NCBI GenBank assembly: GCA_036320915.1
Contig: JAXBDG010000003.1
Coordinates: 1,736,001 to 1,800,000 of the forward strand
DNA length: 64,000 bases
From: Linnemannia elongata
Lineage: Eukaryota > Mortierellomycota > Mortierellomycetes > Mortierellales > Mortierellaceae
Direction of reading: 5' to 3'
Shown here: positions 1 to 14,253 of the stretch, one piece after another
How positions within the stretch are numbered: the first letter of the stretch is position 1
Layout of the letters: each line of letters begins with the position of its first letter
Position numbers and translations under genes: made by a program
The notes under the pieces: model-generated
The model's database searches: none
Told to the model about the DNA's origin: nothing
The model's input: only the letters and a program-made list of their open reading frames with translations

Positions 1-2630
1 TTTATTCCACTGGGCAATTTGTAATATGATGTCTATAACTGAATTGTACTCAATACAAACGAGAAAAAAAGGGTGATCCTAGGGCCGAACAATTGGTTGA
101 ACTTTCACGGTCCGTCTTGTTCCCTTTTTCCTTTTTTCCTTCTCCTCTGGCATGTCCGATGACGACCCAGATCGTACGCAAACAAACACAAACCCCTGTC
201 CACTGTCCACCCGTTGCGCAGATACATTACTCGCATACTCGCACACTGCTGACTGTACAACGCGCGCTCGTCCAATTGCTCAGCATCGCAAAATGACGAC
301 CGCTTTACCCAGAAACCATGCCCTTTTTTCCTCATTTTCATTTCCAACTGCCGCCTGAATAATAATCCACCACGCGTGAAAAACAGACAGCACTCTCATT
401 TTTTGTTGGCATCCAGGTCGGACTCGCCTCTATTTGTCAACCTCTATCGGTCTTGCCTAATGATTATTCCCTTCTCTTAAAAGCACACCCTTCCTCCCGC
501 ATCAAAAAAAAAATCACTCAATTGCTCCTTTTATCTCTGTCTACTCCTCCCCGTCCGCTCCTTTGGTCTCAACTCTCACGGTCTCTCGCGCTCTGCCTTG
601 TGTATTCATCTGTTCGTCGGTGTATCTATTTCATCTTTTTGGATGCAGGTGCTGTTGATGTTGCTTAGCGTCTGTCTGTCCGTCACCCCCTTCCCCTCTT
701 CCTCCGCCATCAATGGTGTTGTCGCCTTGCATAATGTCCGTCTCCACCCCCTCTCTTTCGCCTCCTCTCTCTCTGTCTCTACATTTACACTCGTATGTCA
801 TCCTTTCGCCCCCTTGCTCGGGTTTCCCCTTTTCATCCATCGGGGTCCCCTCTCCCTTCCTCAACAACCCTGCGTCATGATCATAACTAATCGATACCAT
901 TTAGACAACTCAATGTGCTGTGTGTCGGCAACACCTTTTGGATGTGGCTTCTGGCTCCTGTGGATTCGATCCCATCCTAACCCTGCATCCATGCAAACCA
1001 CCCCCTTTCCTATCCTCCTTTCTCGCTTTCGCTTCGGCTTCTTTCGCTCCTACTCATCATCGCCTATCCTTCTCCATGCTGTAATCGCAATCATCCCCTT
1101 CCCCCTATTTACCCATTGTTGACAAACAAAAAAAACACCCACGCGAGCGCTGCTTTAAAAAAAGAGAAAAACAGGGTTTTTCTCACGTATGTACGTATGC
1201 AATCCCGCTCTGTCCGTAGAAAGCGGAAATATTTTTTTGCTGCTCTGTGCTCAACAATTGTTTGAGTCCTTTTTTTTTAGATTCAACCAGGCGGCATAAA
1301 AAACTCCCGGTTTGCTCCCGGTAGAGAATGATGGGATAGGGTCAATGATGGGGCCGAGTGAACGGAAAGCGAGGGAAAATAATTCAGGATTGATTTTGGT
1401 GGTGATGGTGAGGATTGGTGAGAGCCAGGGTGGTTATTTGGTGAAATGTCATTTTGAAGGTACCTTATTGCTAGACTACCCACATGACAGACAAACAGAG
1501 AGGAGTATAGTGAGCATGGCAAAGGCAAAAAGACGTCAGGAACCGAGAATAAGTCAAAAAAATGAACACGTCGTTGTTTATACTCCTTGGCTCCTTGGCT
1601 CCTTGGCAAGTGCGAAAACAGGAAGAACGTCTACTTCTTGCCAAGCGTTCCTTGCGTTAATAGGTTTTATTTCCATTTTGTTTTGTTGAGTGGCCACTCT
1701 TGTTCTCGTTCAAACAAGGAGGTACATGGTCTAGTCCCTGCCTTAGAACCTTCAGTGTCAAATGAAGAAAATCAGGTCAAGCAACGATGAATACGCAACT
1801 GCGCGGGCACGCAGAATTCCTCTGTGTGTGTGTGCGTTGTTGTTGCGTTATCGATCCTGCTCTTGTCTAGAAAGTCGATTTGTTGTGTGTGTTACTAACC
1901 TGTTTGGACAAATAAACAAAAAAAACATATCGCGTGGTCATGATGCGTGCGTATGTGGCCATGCACCAACTCTCAAACGTACAACATCGAACAGCAATCA
2001 TAATCCGCTCTCCGTCACTTCCTTCTGTCTTCGCTCCCTCTCTTATCCTTTCCTTGGATCCCCCATCAAAAAAATGCAGATGGGTACATGCAAGCTTGTC
2101 TTCTGGACAAAAGGATGGAGGAATATGACTCCCTTCAACTTCAAAGAAGAACAAGTATGGACAGGGGCGATGGCAAGGAGTTTTTTTTTTTTTTCCGCCG
2201 AGCATCTCTCAAGAACCTTCCATTCTTTCTCTCTCTCACACGATCTTTACCTTTTTGGTGCCCGTTCCTGATTATTATTTTTTTGCTTGTTTGGTCTCAA
2301 CTGTGTTATCCTGTTTTTGTTTTCTTCTGTCCAACAACTCCTTCTTTCATCCGCTTCGGGAATCGAAATGCGAATAGGGTTTTTCTGCCTACAGTAACCG
2401 ACCAGCTTGATAGCAGGTTTGACTACGCAGGCAAAGAGTCTAAAAAGATCAAGCGCAGTTCGTAGGAGTTGGAGATGGAGGAGTTGGAGCTGTCTGTCGA
2501 ATCACTGCACTCGAAGATGTTTCTCGATCTCTTTTGCTGTCCTTTTCGCCTTTGTCTCGCAGGATGCAGAAATGCTTGGTCGCGTGAAAAAGAAACTGAA
2601 AAAAATAAGCGACGCAGTTTACTAATCCAC

Positions 2631-2696
<66 letters not shown>

Positions 2697-3760
2697 CCCC
2701 AGTTCATTTTGTTTCTCGCTCTTGGTTATCCTCCGAAAGGAATTAAAAAAAAAAAAATGCCCTTGCCTCCCCACTGTGTGAACGTCCCAAGGTGAACGAG
2801 ATGGATTACAGTAGTCTAGGACCTGGCAGCTAACAGACAGTTGGACGGCTTCTCCATTCCTCCGTCGGTTTCAATCCCTTCATAGGTTGCGTTTTTAGAC
2901 TTTTGACTTTTTTTCGGCCTTTTCCGTTGCGCGTTTCGGGTTCTTTTCAGCCTTAACAAGAGCCAATCGACGTGCCTTCGTTGAACTAGTGGAACTAAGC
3001 ATAAAAATGCTCGAAATGTTAAGCGCTCTTTTCAATCCGGCTTCGTCTAGTTCTCGAGGGATCAACGAGTGAAAGCGATTATTGACTACAGACCATAGTA
3101 ATAAAAAGACCTCGTTTTAACCGGGCAATCTTCGTCTTCGATCACTGAGAGTGGCTTGACGAGAGTGATAAGCCTCGTATCAGAAATAAATCTCCATGAA
3201 ACAAAATGAGAAACAAACATACTCATCATGGTCCCCACCTTCTCTCCGCTGTGTCTTCCGCCGTATCCGAGGATGCTGGCACTGGCGGAAACTTTGCTGG
3301 CTTTCGCAATGGCATCATCGATCGACGGATCTTTTCTGTCTTACTCACACACCCTTACAATTACAAGACAAAACATTCTTTGATGGGGGTCTGTGGGAAT
3401 TTGATGTTCTTTGCCAGCAACTGAGAGATTCAGTCTTGAAGAAATAGCGGATCCAGGTTTGGGAGCGGTGGGGCTTAGACTTACAGATCGCAGGTCTGAA
3501 AAGAAATGGCCACCAGGATCTAGGGCTTGAGGATGACGACGAAGGACTTCCAAAACGACCTTTCCTTTCTATCTATCGTTCTATCGAAAAGAGATCAGCT
3601 CTCTCATGATACCTACTGCGGAAGGGTGGATTCTTTCTTCGTTTTCTTTTTTGTTTATTCTGACTAGAAGAGAGAAAGAGCTCTTTTTGTGTACATGATC
3701 CATAACCTGATGACTACAGTAGCTTAGTGAAAAATGTGTATCTGTCTCATACAATTTGTT
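1..3760. other. Mostly non-coding, low-complexity region; unresolved coding-like pieces near 2895-3568
   Basis: No open frame here has a recognisable family. The first 1.1 kb is pyrimidine-rich on the plus strand, and a CT microsatellite lies at 2634-2696. On the minus strand between about 2895 and 3568 several short stretches read like coding sequence with plausible splice sites, but they do not join into one frame that I can defend (see findings). I see no RNA gene or transposon. Confidence 0.5.
2634..2696. repeat. (TC)n microsatellite
   Basis: A nearly uninterrupted TC dinucleotide run of about 60 bp. It lies in a region without a confident gene. Confidence 0.97.
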
Positions 3761-4752
3761 CTAGTCGTTCATGCATCCACCTTGAATGGGGTGACTCTCC
3801 CCATCACAAACCGGCTCCTTCGTCACAATAGGTACGCCTTCTATCATTCGACACTTGTGCACATTCATGCAAAAAAAAGAAGAGATATATTGATCTAGAG
3901 AGTCGCGGCAGTACCCTGGTCAACAAGAACACGCGCACGCACTCGACCGGTCCACCCAACGGCCTTCAAAATATACAACGTCCGTCCCTCCAGACAGCAC
4001 CACTGCCCACCCTCCCAGACGACTGTCATACCCCTCGTCCTTGCATACTCGAATGCGCCACATCCTCCGCCATCATTGCTATTACTGTGGTTATTGCTAG
4101 TGCCGATTTGGAGGACCTGGATGGTCTTGAGGACCTCGTCGTCGGTGCCGAAGGGCTCGAGGGATCCGTGGTAGTGGATGTTAGAGATGTCGAGGTCCAG
4201 CCATTGACGATGCGGTTGTGCTGTTGGTATTGTTGTTGGAAGTGTTGGATGAGATATGTTGAAGCGGTGGGGATCTGAGATTGATGACAAAGGGTTCCGG
4301 AGGTAGTGAAGGATTGCCAGTTTGTCGTCGTTGGCTGTCCTATCTTGCTGCCTAGATATAAAAGTGGCGACGGTAGTCGCCGCTCTTGGACTAGGAATCA
4401 ATTGTACCGTGTGTTGACTAGGATAACCCATGTCATATCTTGCAGACTCTCCTCTAACGTGCCCGGGCACCGGCCTTGACGTGTTCCCTTTTAACTCCTT
4501 TTCAAGTCCATGCTCCTCCTTCTCCTCATTCTGGCGCTGTCCTTGATCTTCCGAACTGCCAAAACTCTCAGACGAGACTTGCGGGCGAAGATGGTATTTC
4601 CGTCGAAAGGGACTGCTGCTGTTGTTGCCACAGTAGTTTCCATCGAGGTCCCGGTATGGCCGCAAAAAGGCTGGTGGGTTGAAGGAAACATATATCCGAG
4701 TCAATATGATGACTGCTAACGAGAGCAGCGCCAATCCTCCTGTTGTGACCAT
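3761..4752 (-). CDS. Unknown protein with N-terminal membrane anchor and ParB/Srx-like C-terminal segment
   Basis: The main exon, 4752-3915, encodes a protein starting MVTTGG with one hydrophobic segment at about residues 5-24, probably a signal anchor. A polar low-complexity middle (about 40-180) follows, then a conserved-looking end. Around residues 235-275 a GAFEYAR stretch and a pattern of W, Glu-Gly-Arg-Thr-Leu and RVRARVLVD recall small ParB/sulfiredoxin-like folds; this resemblance is from memory and weak. Read straight on, the frame stops at 3895 (285 aa). I prefer a spliced model: donor after 3915 (phase 1), a 74-nt intron 3914-3841 with a T-rich stretch and an AG acceptor, then exon 3840-3761. 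This replaces the weak tail with EGVPIVTKEPVCDGE and gives 305 aa. Function is unknown. The promoter side (4980-5110) is pyrimidine-rich on the sense strand. The gene itself is likely; the last exon is less certain. Confidence 0.6.
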
Positions 4753-5130
4753 AACGCGATATGGATTTTGGTGATAGTGGTGCTGGGACTGGTGGTGTTA
4801 CTATTGTTGTTGTTGACGTCGTGTTGTGTTGCGTTGTGTCGAAAGGCCGAGTGGAGTTATTGATACTGGGAGAGATGCCACCGTCTTATAATAAGGGGGT
4901 TGTTATAGTTGTTGATCCGAGACAAGGGGGAGTGGTGGCTGTGTGTTGTGAGCTGTATGGCCACGTTGTAATTGTAGAATTGTTTGTTGGGTAAAGGTAG
5001 GGAACGAAGTCGTAGGGGGTGGGGAGAGGGAAGAGATACTGATGCGGTGGTGTTTGGATTTTTCTTTCTTCCTTAAATTGGGGCGAGAATGGGAGTTGAG
5101 GATCTTTATCAATGAAAGGGACGAGATGGC

Positions 5131-5155
5131 AAAAAAAAAAAAAAAAAAAAAAAAA
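5131..5155. repeat. Poly(A) homopolymer
   Basis: Twenty-five consecutive A residues on the plus strand in intergenic DNA. Exact length is prone to sequencing error. Confidence 0.95.
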
Positions 5156-5739
5156 GATCTTTTCTTACAGTGAAGAAGTTGTCAAAAAGGTACCAGTGGT
5201 TATATAGAAAAAGCTCTGGGGGAAGAAAAAAAAAAGTAGAAAGGATGGGGAGAGAATAGATGAACATCGTCGCCTTTTAAAATGGTTGATAGCCAGTTGC
5301 CTGTTGCTCTCACACACGAAAAGGTGAACAGGCCATGCCCTTACCACATGGTCACGCACAACCCGCCCCGCTGCCCGCTGGGAGAATAGACCATGCATGT
5401 CCTTGTTGAGTTGTAGTTTGTAAGCCCGCCTGTCAATAACGTCATGCTTGAGCAACAGCCTCTCTGCAAAGGGCTATGTCCAGGTGGTCCTTGTCGTCTT
5501 TGGCATAGGTGCGGTAGCCCAATTTACAAAAGACCGAGATTTTTTTGAGTGGCAGTTGGTGTTGATGTGCATTGGCGTCGATGTGCCTGTGCCCTTGCTT
5601 CAAGGAACACAGCCAACAAAAGGAGAAAGATGACGGGCTGGTGGATAGTGCGAAGAGACGAAGAAGTGCTTATTTTCTCGGCATGCCAAGCATCCTACAG
5701 GTCAAGATGACGTTGTTTTAATGGCTAGTGTACAAGTGC

Positions 5740-5745
5740 TTTATT
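5740..5745 (-). terminator. Poly(A) signal AATAAA of MOCS1A
   Basis: TTTATT on the plus strand is AATAAA on the transcribed-gene strand, 43 nt downstream of the MOCS1A stop codon. Confidence 0.6.
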
Positions 5746-5787
5746 CATTATAATATAGGGTGTGTGGGGCGGTAGGATGCCCTGTCC

Positions 5788-7629
5788 CTATCCGCCGATG
5801 AGGATCATGGGACGGTTCTTCATGTTGACGAGGTTGGACATGCCGGCGTGCTGCTTCTTCTTATTTTTAACTGCCATCTCGATGACTTCCCTCAGTTCAT
5901 CATCCGTCTTACCCTGGCGCATCATATCTCTCAGAGACACCTCCGTATTTCCAAACAGACACACCTTCAAGTTACCATCAGCGGTGATGCGAAGTCGGTT
6001 GCAGGTCCCACAGAAATGGTCCGACATTGAAGTGATAAACCCGATCTGACCTGCGAATCCTGGCACGTGATATGCTTTCGAGGTATCGTTGGGATCATCG
6101 ACAAGCTTCTTGAACGTAGGATGCACCGCCTGGATGTTCTTGATCAGCTCTTGATAGGGCACCAGTTTGTTCTCCTTCCACTTGTTACCTAGAATATCGA
6201 AACAATCGAGAAAAAAAAAAAAAAAAAAAAAAAAAAGAAAGGGATAAACTGTTAGTCAGTATGTGTCTGTCTCTACATACAATTGTGTACCATCCACTTC
6301 TGTCTCATGTCTCCGCAATTTTTTCCCTGGTATTTTGGTTCATTAGCTGATCGAGATTCTGCATTTTCTGTTCAATCCGTTGCTATCGTTGTTGTTGGTG
6401 CTTACCTCCAAAGGGCATGTACTCGATGAACCGAATGTCGACCTTCTTGTTCCTTGTAAACTCGACAAAGTCAAGGACCTCCTTGTCGTTGGTTCCACGC
6501 ATGACTACGCAATTGACCTTGACTGGATCAATTCCAAGAGCAAGGGCGTCATCAATGGTTTCCAAAACTCTCTCGAATCCCTTTCTGCGAGTCATCAGCT
6601 CAAACTTGAAACGATCCAGAGTATCCAGACTCAGATTGAGGAGGTTCATGCCACTGTTGACCAACGAGGGCAACTTTCGTTTCAGAGCAATGCCGTTGGA
6701 TGTCATGGCGATCGTCTTGAGTCCCATTGGTTGCAGTTGGCCCAGTTGTTCTAGAGACGATGAGCGTAAAGCATATAAAAGGTTAATGGGGCTTGATGAT
6801 GAGTCATCTTCTAACGTTTTGACGCCCTAGGTTAAAAAGTAAAGTACACATACCGACGAGTTCATTGATGTCCTTGCGTACGGTGGGTTCGCCTCCTGTG
6901 AGTCTGATCTTTGTCACGCCCTCCTGCACAAACAAGCGAGCCAGGCGGATAATCTCAGGCGTTGTCAAGATGTCGTCCTTGGGCGAGAGATCTACTCCTT
7001 CTGCTGGCATACAGTAGGTACCTAAGGAGGTGTAATGAAAAACGCCGTCTTAGTAATTTGATCGCAATTATATGGACGAAGCGCAGCATACGGTTTGTAT
7101 ACTTGTATTATCTTGTATTCTTTGTACTCTCAGGGTCCAACTTACAACGAAGGTTGCATTTTTCCGTCAACGAGATCCGCAAGTAGGTGTGCTGCCTTGA
7201 AAAGTTGTCCGTCAATACTTTGGAGAAAGGTCTTTCCTGATCAATTGCTGCGATCTTAGCCTGTAAATGTGAGAGAAGTGTACCTCGTTAGTTCATCTTT
7301 CCGTAAGTATGTCTCTAGAAGACCATTGTTCGTCAGTTTTGCTGGCAATGGCGATGGAATAAAGTTGCAAAGTAATGAACAAAAAGTACCTGAGCTCTTG
7401 CTTTCATAACTTGCTGGATAGATGGGACGATCAGGTCTTCTTCCTGAGCAAGCGCAGGCATAGAGAAGTGTCGGCGTATGTTCGAACTGCTGCTGTTATA
7501 CTGAAGGAAGGCGGCGGTGAATGCAGGGGCGGTAGGTTGTCTGTGTGCGGCTGCGGAATGAGCTCTGTTGATGGTCCTTGAGAATGCGGCGATGTGCCTT
7601 GACCGTGAGAGGAGCCCTGGCGATGTCAT
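5788..7629 (-). CDS. MOCS1: MOCS1A / MoaA: GTP 3',8-cyclase, molybdenum cofactor biosynthesis
   Basis: Radical-SAM enzyme for the first step of molybdenum cofactor synthesis: GTP to 3',8-cyclo-7,8-dihydro-GTP, then converted to cyclic pyranopterin monophosphate by MOCS1B/MoaC. Five exons: 7629-7390, 7260-7146, 7021-6854, 6750-6406, 6188-5788. All phases fit and give 422 aa. The first 4Fe-4S motif is C115-NLR-C119-TY-C122, with C119 split by an intron; GGEP at 161-164 binds SAM; the second cluster is C349-GT-C352 and C366. The protein ends in Gly-Gly, the conserved MoaA tail needed for activity in characterised MoaA. Residues 1-60, starting [12 protein letters not shown], are Arg/Ser/Ala-rich without acids and look like a mitochondrial presequence, fitting the mitochondrial location of this step in eukaryotes. 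The start at 7629 is the first ATG in frame with that presequence; a CTTACAG just before it may be the end of a 5'UTR intron. No MOCS1B is fused or adjacent. Confidence 0.95.
6211..6236. repeat. MOCS1: Poly(A)/poly(T) run inside the last MOCS1A intron
   Basis: A 26-bp A run on the plus strand, hence a T run on the gene strand. It lies just upstream of the acceptor at 6190-6189 and could serve as its polypyrimidine tract. Confidence 0.9.
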
Positions 7630-9574
<1,945 letters not shown>

Positions 9575-12500
9575 ATGGTCAATTCCAGGGACTCCCATCT
9601 CAGCGACGAACTCGAGAACATCAACCTCCCTCAAGAAGCTACCAGAGACTCAAACTCTGAAGAACATCCCTCCCCCTCCCACCGCCCTCCACCACACTCT
9701 CAACGGGACTCGCGCAGAGTCTCTATCAACTCCCTGGGCTCCAATGCCTCAAACTCGACTGTCAAATACAACAACAACAATAACAACTATGAAACAGCCT
9801 CACTAGCTTCTGGTCAAAGGACACCGACACAACAGCTACAGGGTGGACCACCCTCTTCCTTTTCAAGCACCATGAAACGACCCAAGCTTTCCGTACGCCA
9901 CTCGTCTAACGTGCTTAACGACAACTTTAGTGGCTCAGGCAGTCGTCGTCGTCGTCCAGCACACGGCAAACGCCCAGGATCAAGTCGGTCCTCCATCCGC
10001 CAACGCAACCGATCGTCGGACGAGGACGAGGACGAGGAGGACTATGATAACCAGCAGGATGATGATGACAATCGGTCAAGTCACAGTCGTGCACGCCCAC
10101 GCATGTCCCGGAGATCAACACGCATCCTGGCCGGAGACGATTATGACGACCGGTCTGGACATGATCGAGAACAATACGACAACCAGTCGGGAGAGGAGGA
10201 CGACGGCGAAGGAAGTGAGGCTGAACCTTTGACTCTCAAAGATAGACAGGAGGTAAGGTCAACCACAATCTTTGCGTTCTAATTGTCTGCGCAAGTGTGC
10301 TGACACATCCTGGACCACTCTTAGCCCTTCCCCTTTTAAAAAAGAGAGAGAAGAGATAGCCCAGCTGTTTGAATGTTTTTTCCAATGCTCGTGATCCCAC
10401 TTTAGTTGTTCCCCCTCTTGCTGTTTAATTACGCAACAACGCAGAACGACGCAGCAACGTATGGACAGTAGACATGGAGCAGAGGAACCAAGGAGCAGAG
10501 GAACCAAAGAACGGAGGACAAAGGACAAAGGACTCGTTAAGAGGAACATGCGATGGTGCAATGAAGGTGAAGGACGGCAGGATAGTGGTGGATCGATGTT
10601 TCTGATACCATCGGCCTTCTTTATCTTTGAACAAGCGAGCGAACAATGACATTTAGACCAAAAGCGAACCTAACCCAGAACTTTGGGTCACCTGTTTCTA
10701 TCCAACTGCTGTTTGGCTTGGCGCCCATTTTAACGTTGTTGACCCTTTACGTTACACCTCTTTGGTTTTATCCACGTAGACGCTTAACCAAACACATCCC
10801 TTCGGTCTGCCTCTTTGGAAACCAGCTCTATACAAAAAGTCCCGCTCCGTCATCCGAAAAGCCAACTCGGCCCTTCACTCTCAACCTTCCGCCGATCTAT
10901 ACCTCTCTGTCGGCAACGTGCTCTGGACTCTTGTCTTTGGCTGGTGGCTCGCCCTTGTTTGCTTCATCATCGGCATCATTCTCTATCTGATCCCCTTCGG
11001 AGGAAGTGCATATGGACGGGTCGTACTCGGACTTTCGTACTACCTTGTCTGGCCCTTTGGACAATATGTCGAGCGTGAATTACCACCAGGGGAACTCAGG
11101 ACTGACCGCATGCACAACGCCAGCACATTGAGCAATACTGGACATGGAGGCGATGAATCTCGACCACTCCTCTCGAGAAGCAGCTCAGTTCTGGAACGGG
11201 AACGCAAGGTGCCATTCCATCGCAAGATTTGGACCTTCATCAGACGCCTTCCCAGCACTATCTACCGTCTTCGTCTGGGAGGAATCGTCTATTACATCTT
11301 TTACTACCTGTTGATCGGTAAGGCATCTCCTTTTTGTTTGAGTGTTGTCATAACATTGCTGTCGACATCGAATGAGACGTACTGTGCAGTGCGTTATTTG
11401 TATGCATCTGAAAGAACAGATCTTTGACTGACACATATCCCTCTCCTCATAACCGATCTCCGCTACAATTTCACAACGACATCATCATCATAGGACCCCT
11501 GCATATGCTTGTCTCTTGCTTGTGCTGGTTTATGGTCGTTTCAATTCCTATGGGCAAGTTCACCTACGTTCTCGCCACCCACTTACACAGGGACCCTCTG
11601 CGACTCAACTTTAAGCGCGGCAGCTCGCTTTCACTCTCTCCTCAGCGATCGGAGATCCTTCTTTGTACTTATGACGCGATTGGATTCCAGTACTACAAGT
11701 ATACCTACGACGGCACCAACATCATCTTCATCAACTTGATGCCCGTCGTCCTATTCACTATTCTGGATGAATACGTCTTGACAAAGGTTCTCGGCCACGA
11801 CGCTCTTATAACGTCGCCTGAGGTCATCTTTTCCTTAGGACTTGCGTCCGTTATCCCTCTGTCGTACTTTATTGGCATGGCCGTCTCGTCGATTTCTGCT
11901 CAGTCATCTCTGGGCATGGGTGCTGTAATCAACGCTACCTTCGGATCTATCATTGAGATTATCCTGTACTCTGTTGCGCTTACCCAGGGTAAAGGTCTCA
12001 TCACAGAGGGAGCTCTCATTGGAAGTTTCTTGGCTGGTATCTTGTTGATGCCTGGAATGAGTATGATGAGTGGAGCCGTGAAGAAAAAGGAGCAGAAGTT
12101 CAACGCCAAGAGCGCAGGTACAGTCCCGGTCTTTATTTTATTACCGATTGAGTGCGCTTCAGTTTATGCATCAATACCAATCTGACAACGTCCTGTAATT
12201 AGGTGTCACTGCTACGATGCTTATCATGTCCCTCATTGGAGTCTTGACGCCAACATTGTTTTACTCCATCTACGGTCGCGTAAGTCATCAAGGTTCCGTC
12301 TTGGATTTTGCCTATATCAATAACAATACTCAAGGCGTACTACTAACACTTACGTTTTCGTGCGATTGTCATAGTTTGAGATTCGCTGCACACCTTGCCC
12401 TGAGTCGGTCCCTCTCCCTATCGAGGCCACTTGCCAGCGCTGCTACCACCACCAGCCCAATCCAGCAGACGATATCTTTTTCCAGAAGAATGTCAAGCCG

Positions 12501-13626
12501 TTGATGTACTTTTGCTGCATCATCTTGCCCTCTGCCTACTTGATCGGTATCTGGTTCTCACTCAGAACTCATGTCAAGCAGATTTGGCACGAACCCCAGC
12601 AGCCCTCGATCCGCGACTCGTCCATCTACAGAAAGCTCCTCCCAACACACATTGTTCAGCAATTGCTTCACTATGGATCAGGAACCCATGCGGCAGCTCC
12701 TCACCGTACTGATGCCGAGATGGGCCGGCCCGCTACTGCTACAGACTATCAGGCAACCTCCTCTCAGGGAGGCTTGGGTGAAAGACGACCCCCTCATTCG
12801 GCTCCTGAAGCAGGCGGTAGCAACACTGTTCCAGCACCAGCGCTCCATGCTGCGCAAGGATTGCTTTCGTCGCTCTCGATGGATCAGGACTCACTCAAGC
12901 ACGAGCATGACGAGGAGGACGATGAGGCTCATGGTGGACACGACTCGCCCAATTGGTCTAAGGCTAAGAGTGCCACAGTGTTGCTATCCTGCACAGTTTT
13001 GTATTCTATCATTGCAGGTAAGCCAACAGAAAATAGGGAAGATAGCCCACGTGGAGGTTGAAAAGAACCTAACAGTTACCCTTTTTTGAGTTTGAAAGAT
13101 GATCTGTTGGTGATGATGAGTGTAGAGTAGAGTAGAGCATTAATCCTCTCCTCCTGCTTTTGTTTTTGATATAGAAATCTTGGTGGACAGTGTGGATGCG
13201 GTGTCATCGATTGACGAGAAACTGTTGGGGTTGACACTGTTTGCGCTTGTCCCTAACGTGACCGAGTTCATGAACGCGATCTCGTTTGCGATGTACGGGA
13301 ACATTGCGTTGTCAATGGAGATTGGATCTGCATACGCGTTGCAGGTGTGTCTGATCCAGATCCCAGCGATGGTTGCGGTCTCTGCCTGGCTGAACTATGG
13401 CAAGGTGCAGATGTGGAAGTTTACGTTCAACCTGATCTTCCCCCGGTGGGATGTGTTTTCGATGTTGTTTTCTGTCTTCTTGTTGACGTACACCTACATT
13501 GAGGGCAAGAGTAACTACTTTAAGGGCAGCATTCTCATCTTGAGCTACTTTGTTCTTATGGCTGGCTTTTATTATGCCCCCGACTCGCCCGGGAACGGAG
13601 ATGTGAGCTTCATGATGTCCCCGTAG
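9575..13626 (+). CDS. VNX1: VNX1-like vacuolar monovalent cation/Ca2+:H+ antiporter (CAX superfamily)
   Basis: Predicted tonoplast or endomembrane cation/H+ exchanger related to yeast Vnx1. Exons: 9575-10252, 10780-11317, 11494-12117, 12203-12279, 12375-13017, 13175-13626. Phases agree and give 1,003 aa, close to Vnx1-type lengths. Residues 1-226 are hydrophilic, with Ser-rich, Asn-run and Asp/Glu-rich stretches, probably a cytosolic tail. LNQTHPFGLPLWKPALYKKS opens exon 2, the conserved lead-in to the first membrane helices in this subfamily. The two exchanger alpha-repeats are visible: GAVINATFGSIIEIIL at about 550 in exon 3, and LVPNVTEFMNAISFAMYGN at about 875-895 in exon 6. Between them sit C644xxC647 and C659QRC662, a four-cysteine motif of possible metal-binding type. 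The start is the first ATG after the CT-rich leader and needs no upstream exon. AATAAA at 13722-13727 is a likely poly(A) signal. The exchanged ion cannot be told from sequence. Confidence 0.93.
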
Positions 13627-13721
13627 AATCCCTTCTTTTCCTATTCCTTCTTCGTCTAGACAGCTCTCTCACACGCGCTTGCTTTTGTTTTGTCGCGACT
13701 CTCTTGTATGATTATTGAATG

Positions 13722-13727
13722 AATAAA
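13722..13727 (+). terminator. VNX1: Poly(A) signal AATAAA of the VNX1-like gene
   Basis: Canonical hexamer 96 nt downstream of the stop codon at 13626. Confidence 0.6.
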
Positions 13728-14220
13728 TCAAATGAACGACACGACAACACAACTACTCCTCGGGTGAAAAAATAGGCCATCGGTCTGACCGATTCTGCTT
13801 GCAATATAGATGCTACATATGGCAAAGGAAAGAGGGAAGAACGGCTACGAGAGCCATGGCACAAGCAACTGCAAGAGATGGCACAGGTTTGGGATAAGGA
13901 TAGCTAGAAAAGGTGAATGTCCCGAGAATGTAAAGTAAGACCAATTCACCATAGACGTGATGTTTCTCTTTCTCGCTCTATACCATGCGGCCCCCTCCGC
14001 ATTGCCCCATCCATTTCTGACATCCTGTTCCTAGTTTACCAATGGCTCATAAAGCGAGGCCTTTGGCTCATGATTTTTTGGTAGTTCTTTCTTTTTTGCT
14101 TACGCTTATTGCTTGTGTTTCTGTTCATTTTTCCTTCCTTCCTTCTGAGCAGTGACAAGAGGAAGCAAGGCAGGATGAGCAAAGTAGGAAAAAAAGGCAG
14201 CAACAACAAGCACAAACAAA

Positions 14221-14221
<1 letters not shown>

Positions 14222-14251
<30 letters not shown>
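14222..14251. repeat. Poly(A) homopolymer
   Basis: Thirty A residues in intergenic DNA. Confidence 0.95.

Positions 14252-14253
<2 letters not shown>

Larger units (their letters stand above)
4753..5787. other. Intergenic region between the unknown membrane protein and MOCS1A
   Basis: Holds a 25-bp A run (5131-5155) and a sense-strand pyrimidine-rich stretch before the 4752 start. A TTTATT at 5740-5745 reads as AATAAA on the minus strand, 43 nt past the MOCS1A stop, and is a good poly(A) signal for that gene. A minus-strand stretch ending at 5442 has coding-like codons but no defined start. Confidence 0.5.
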
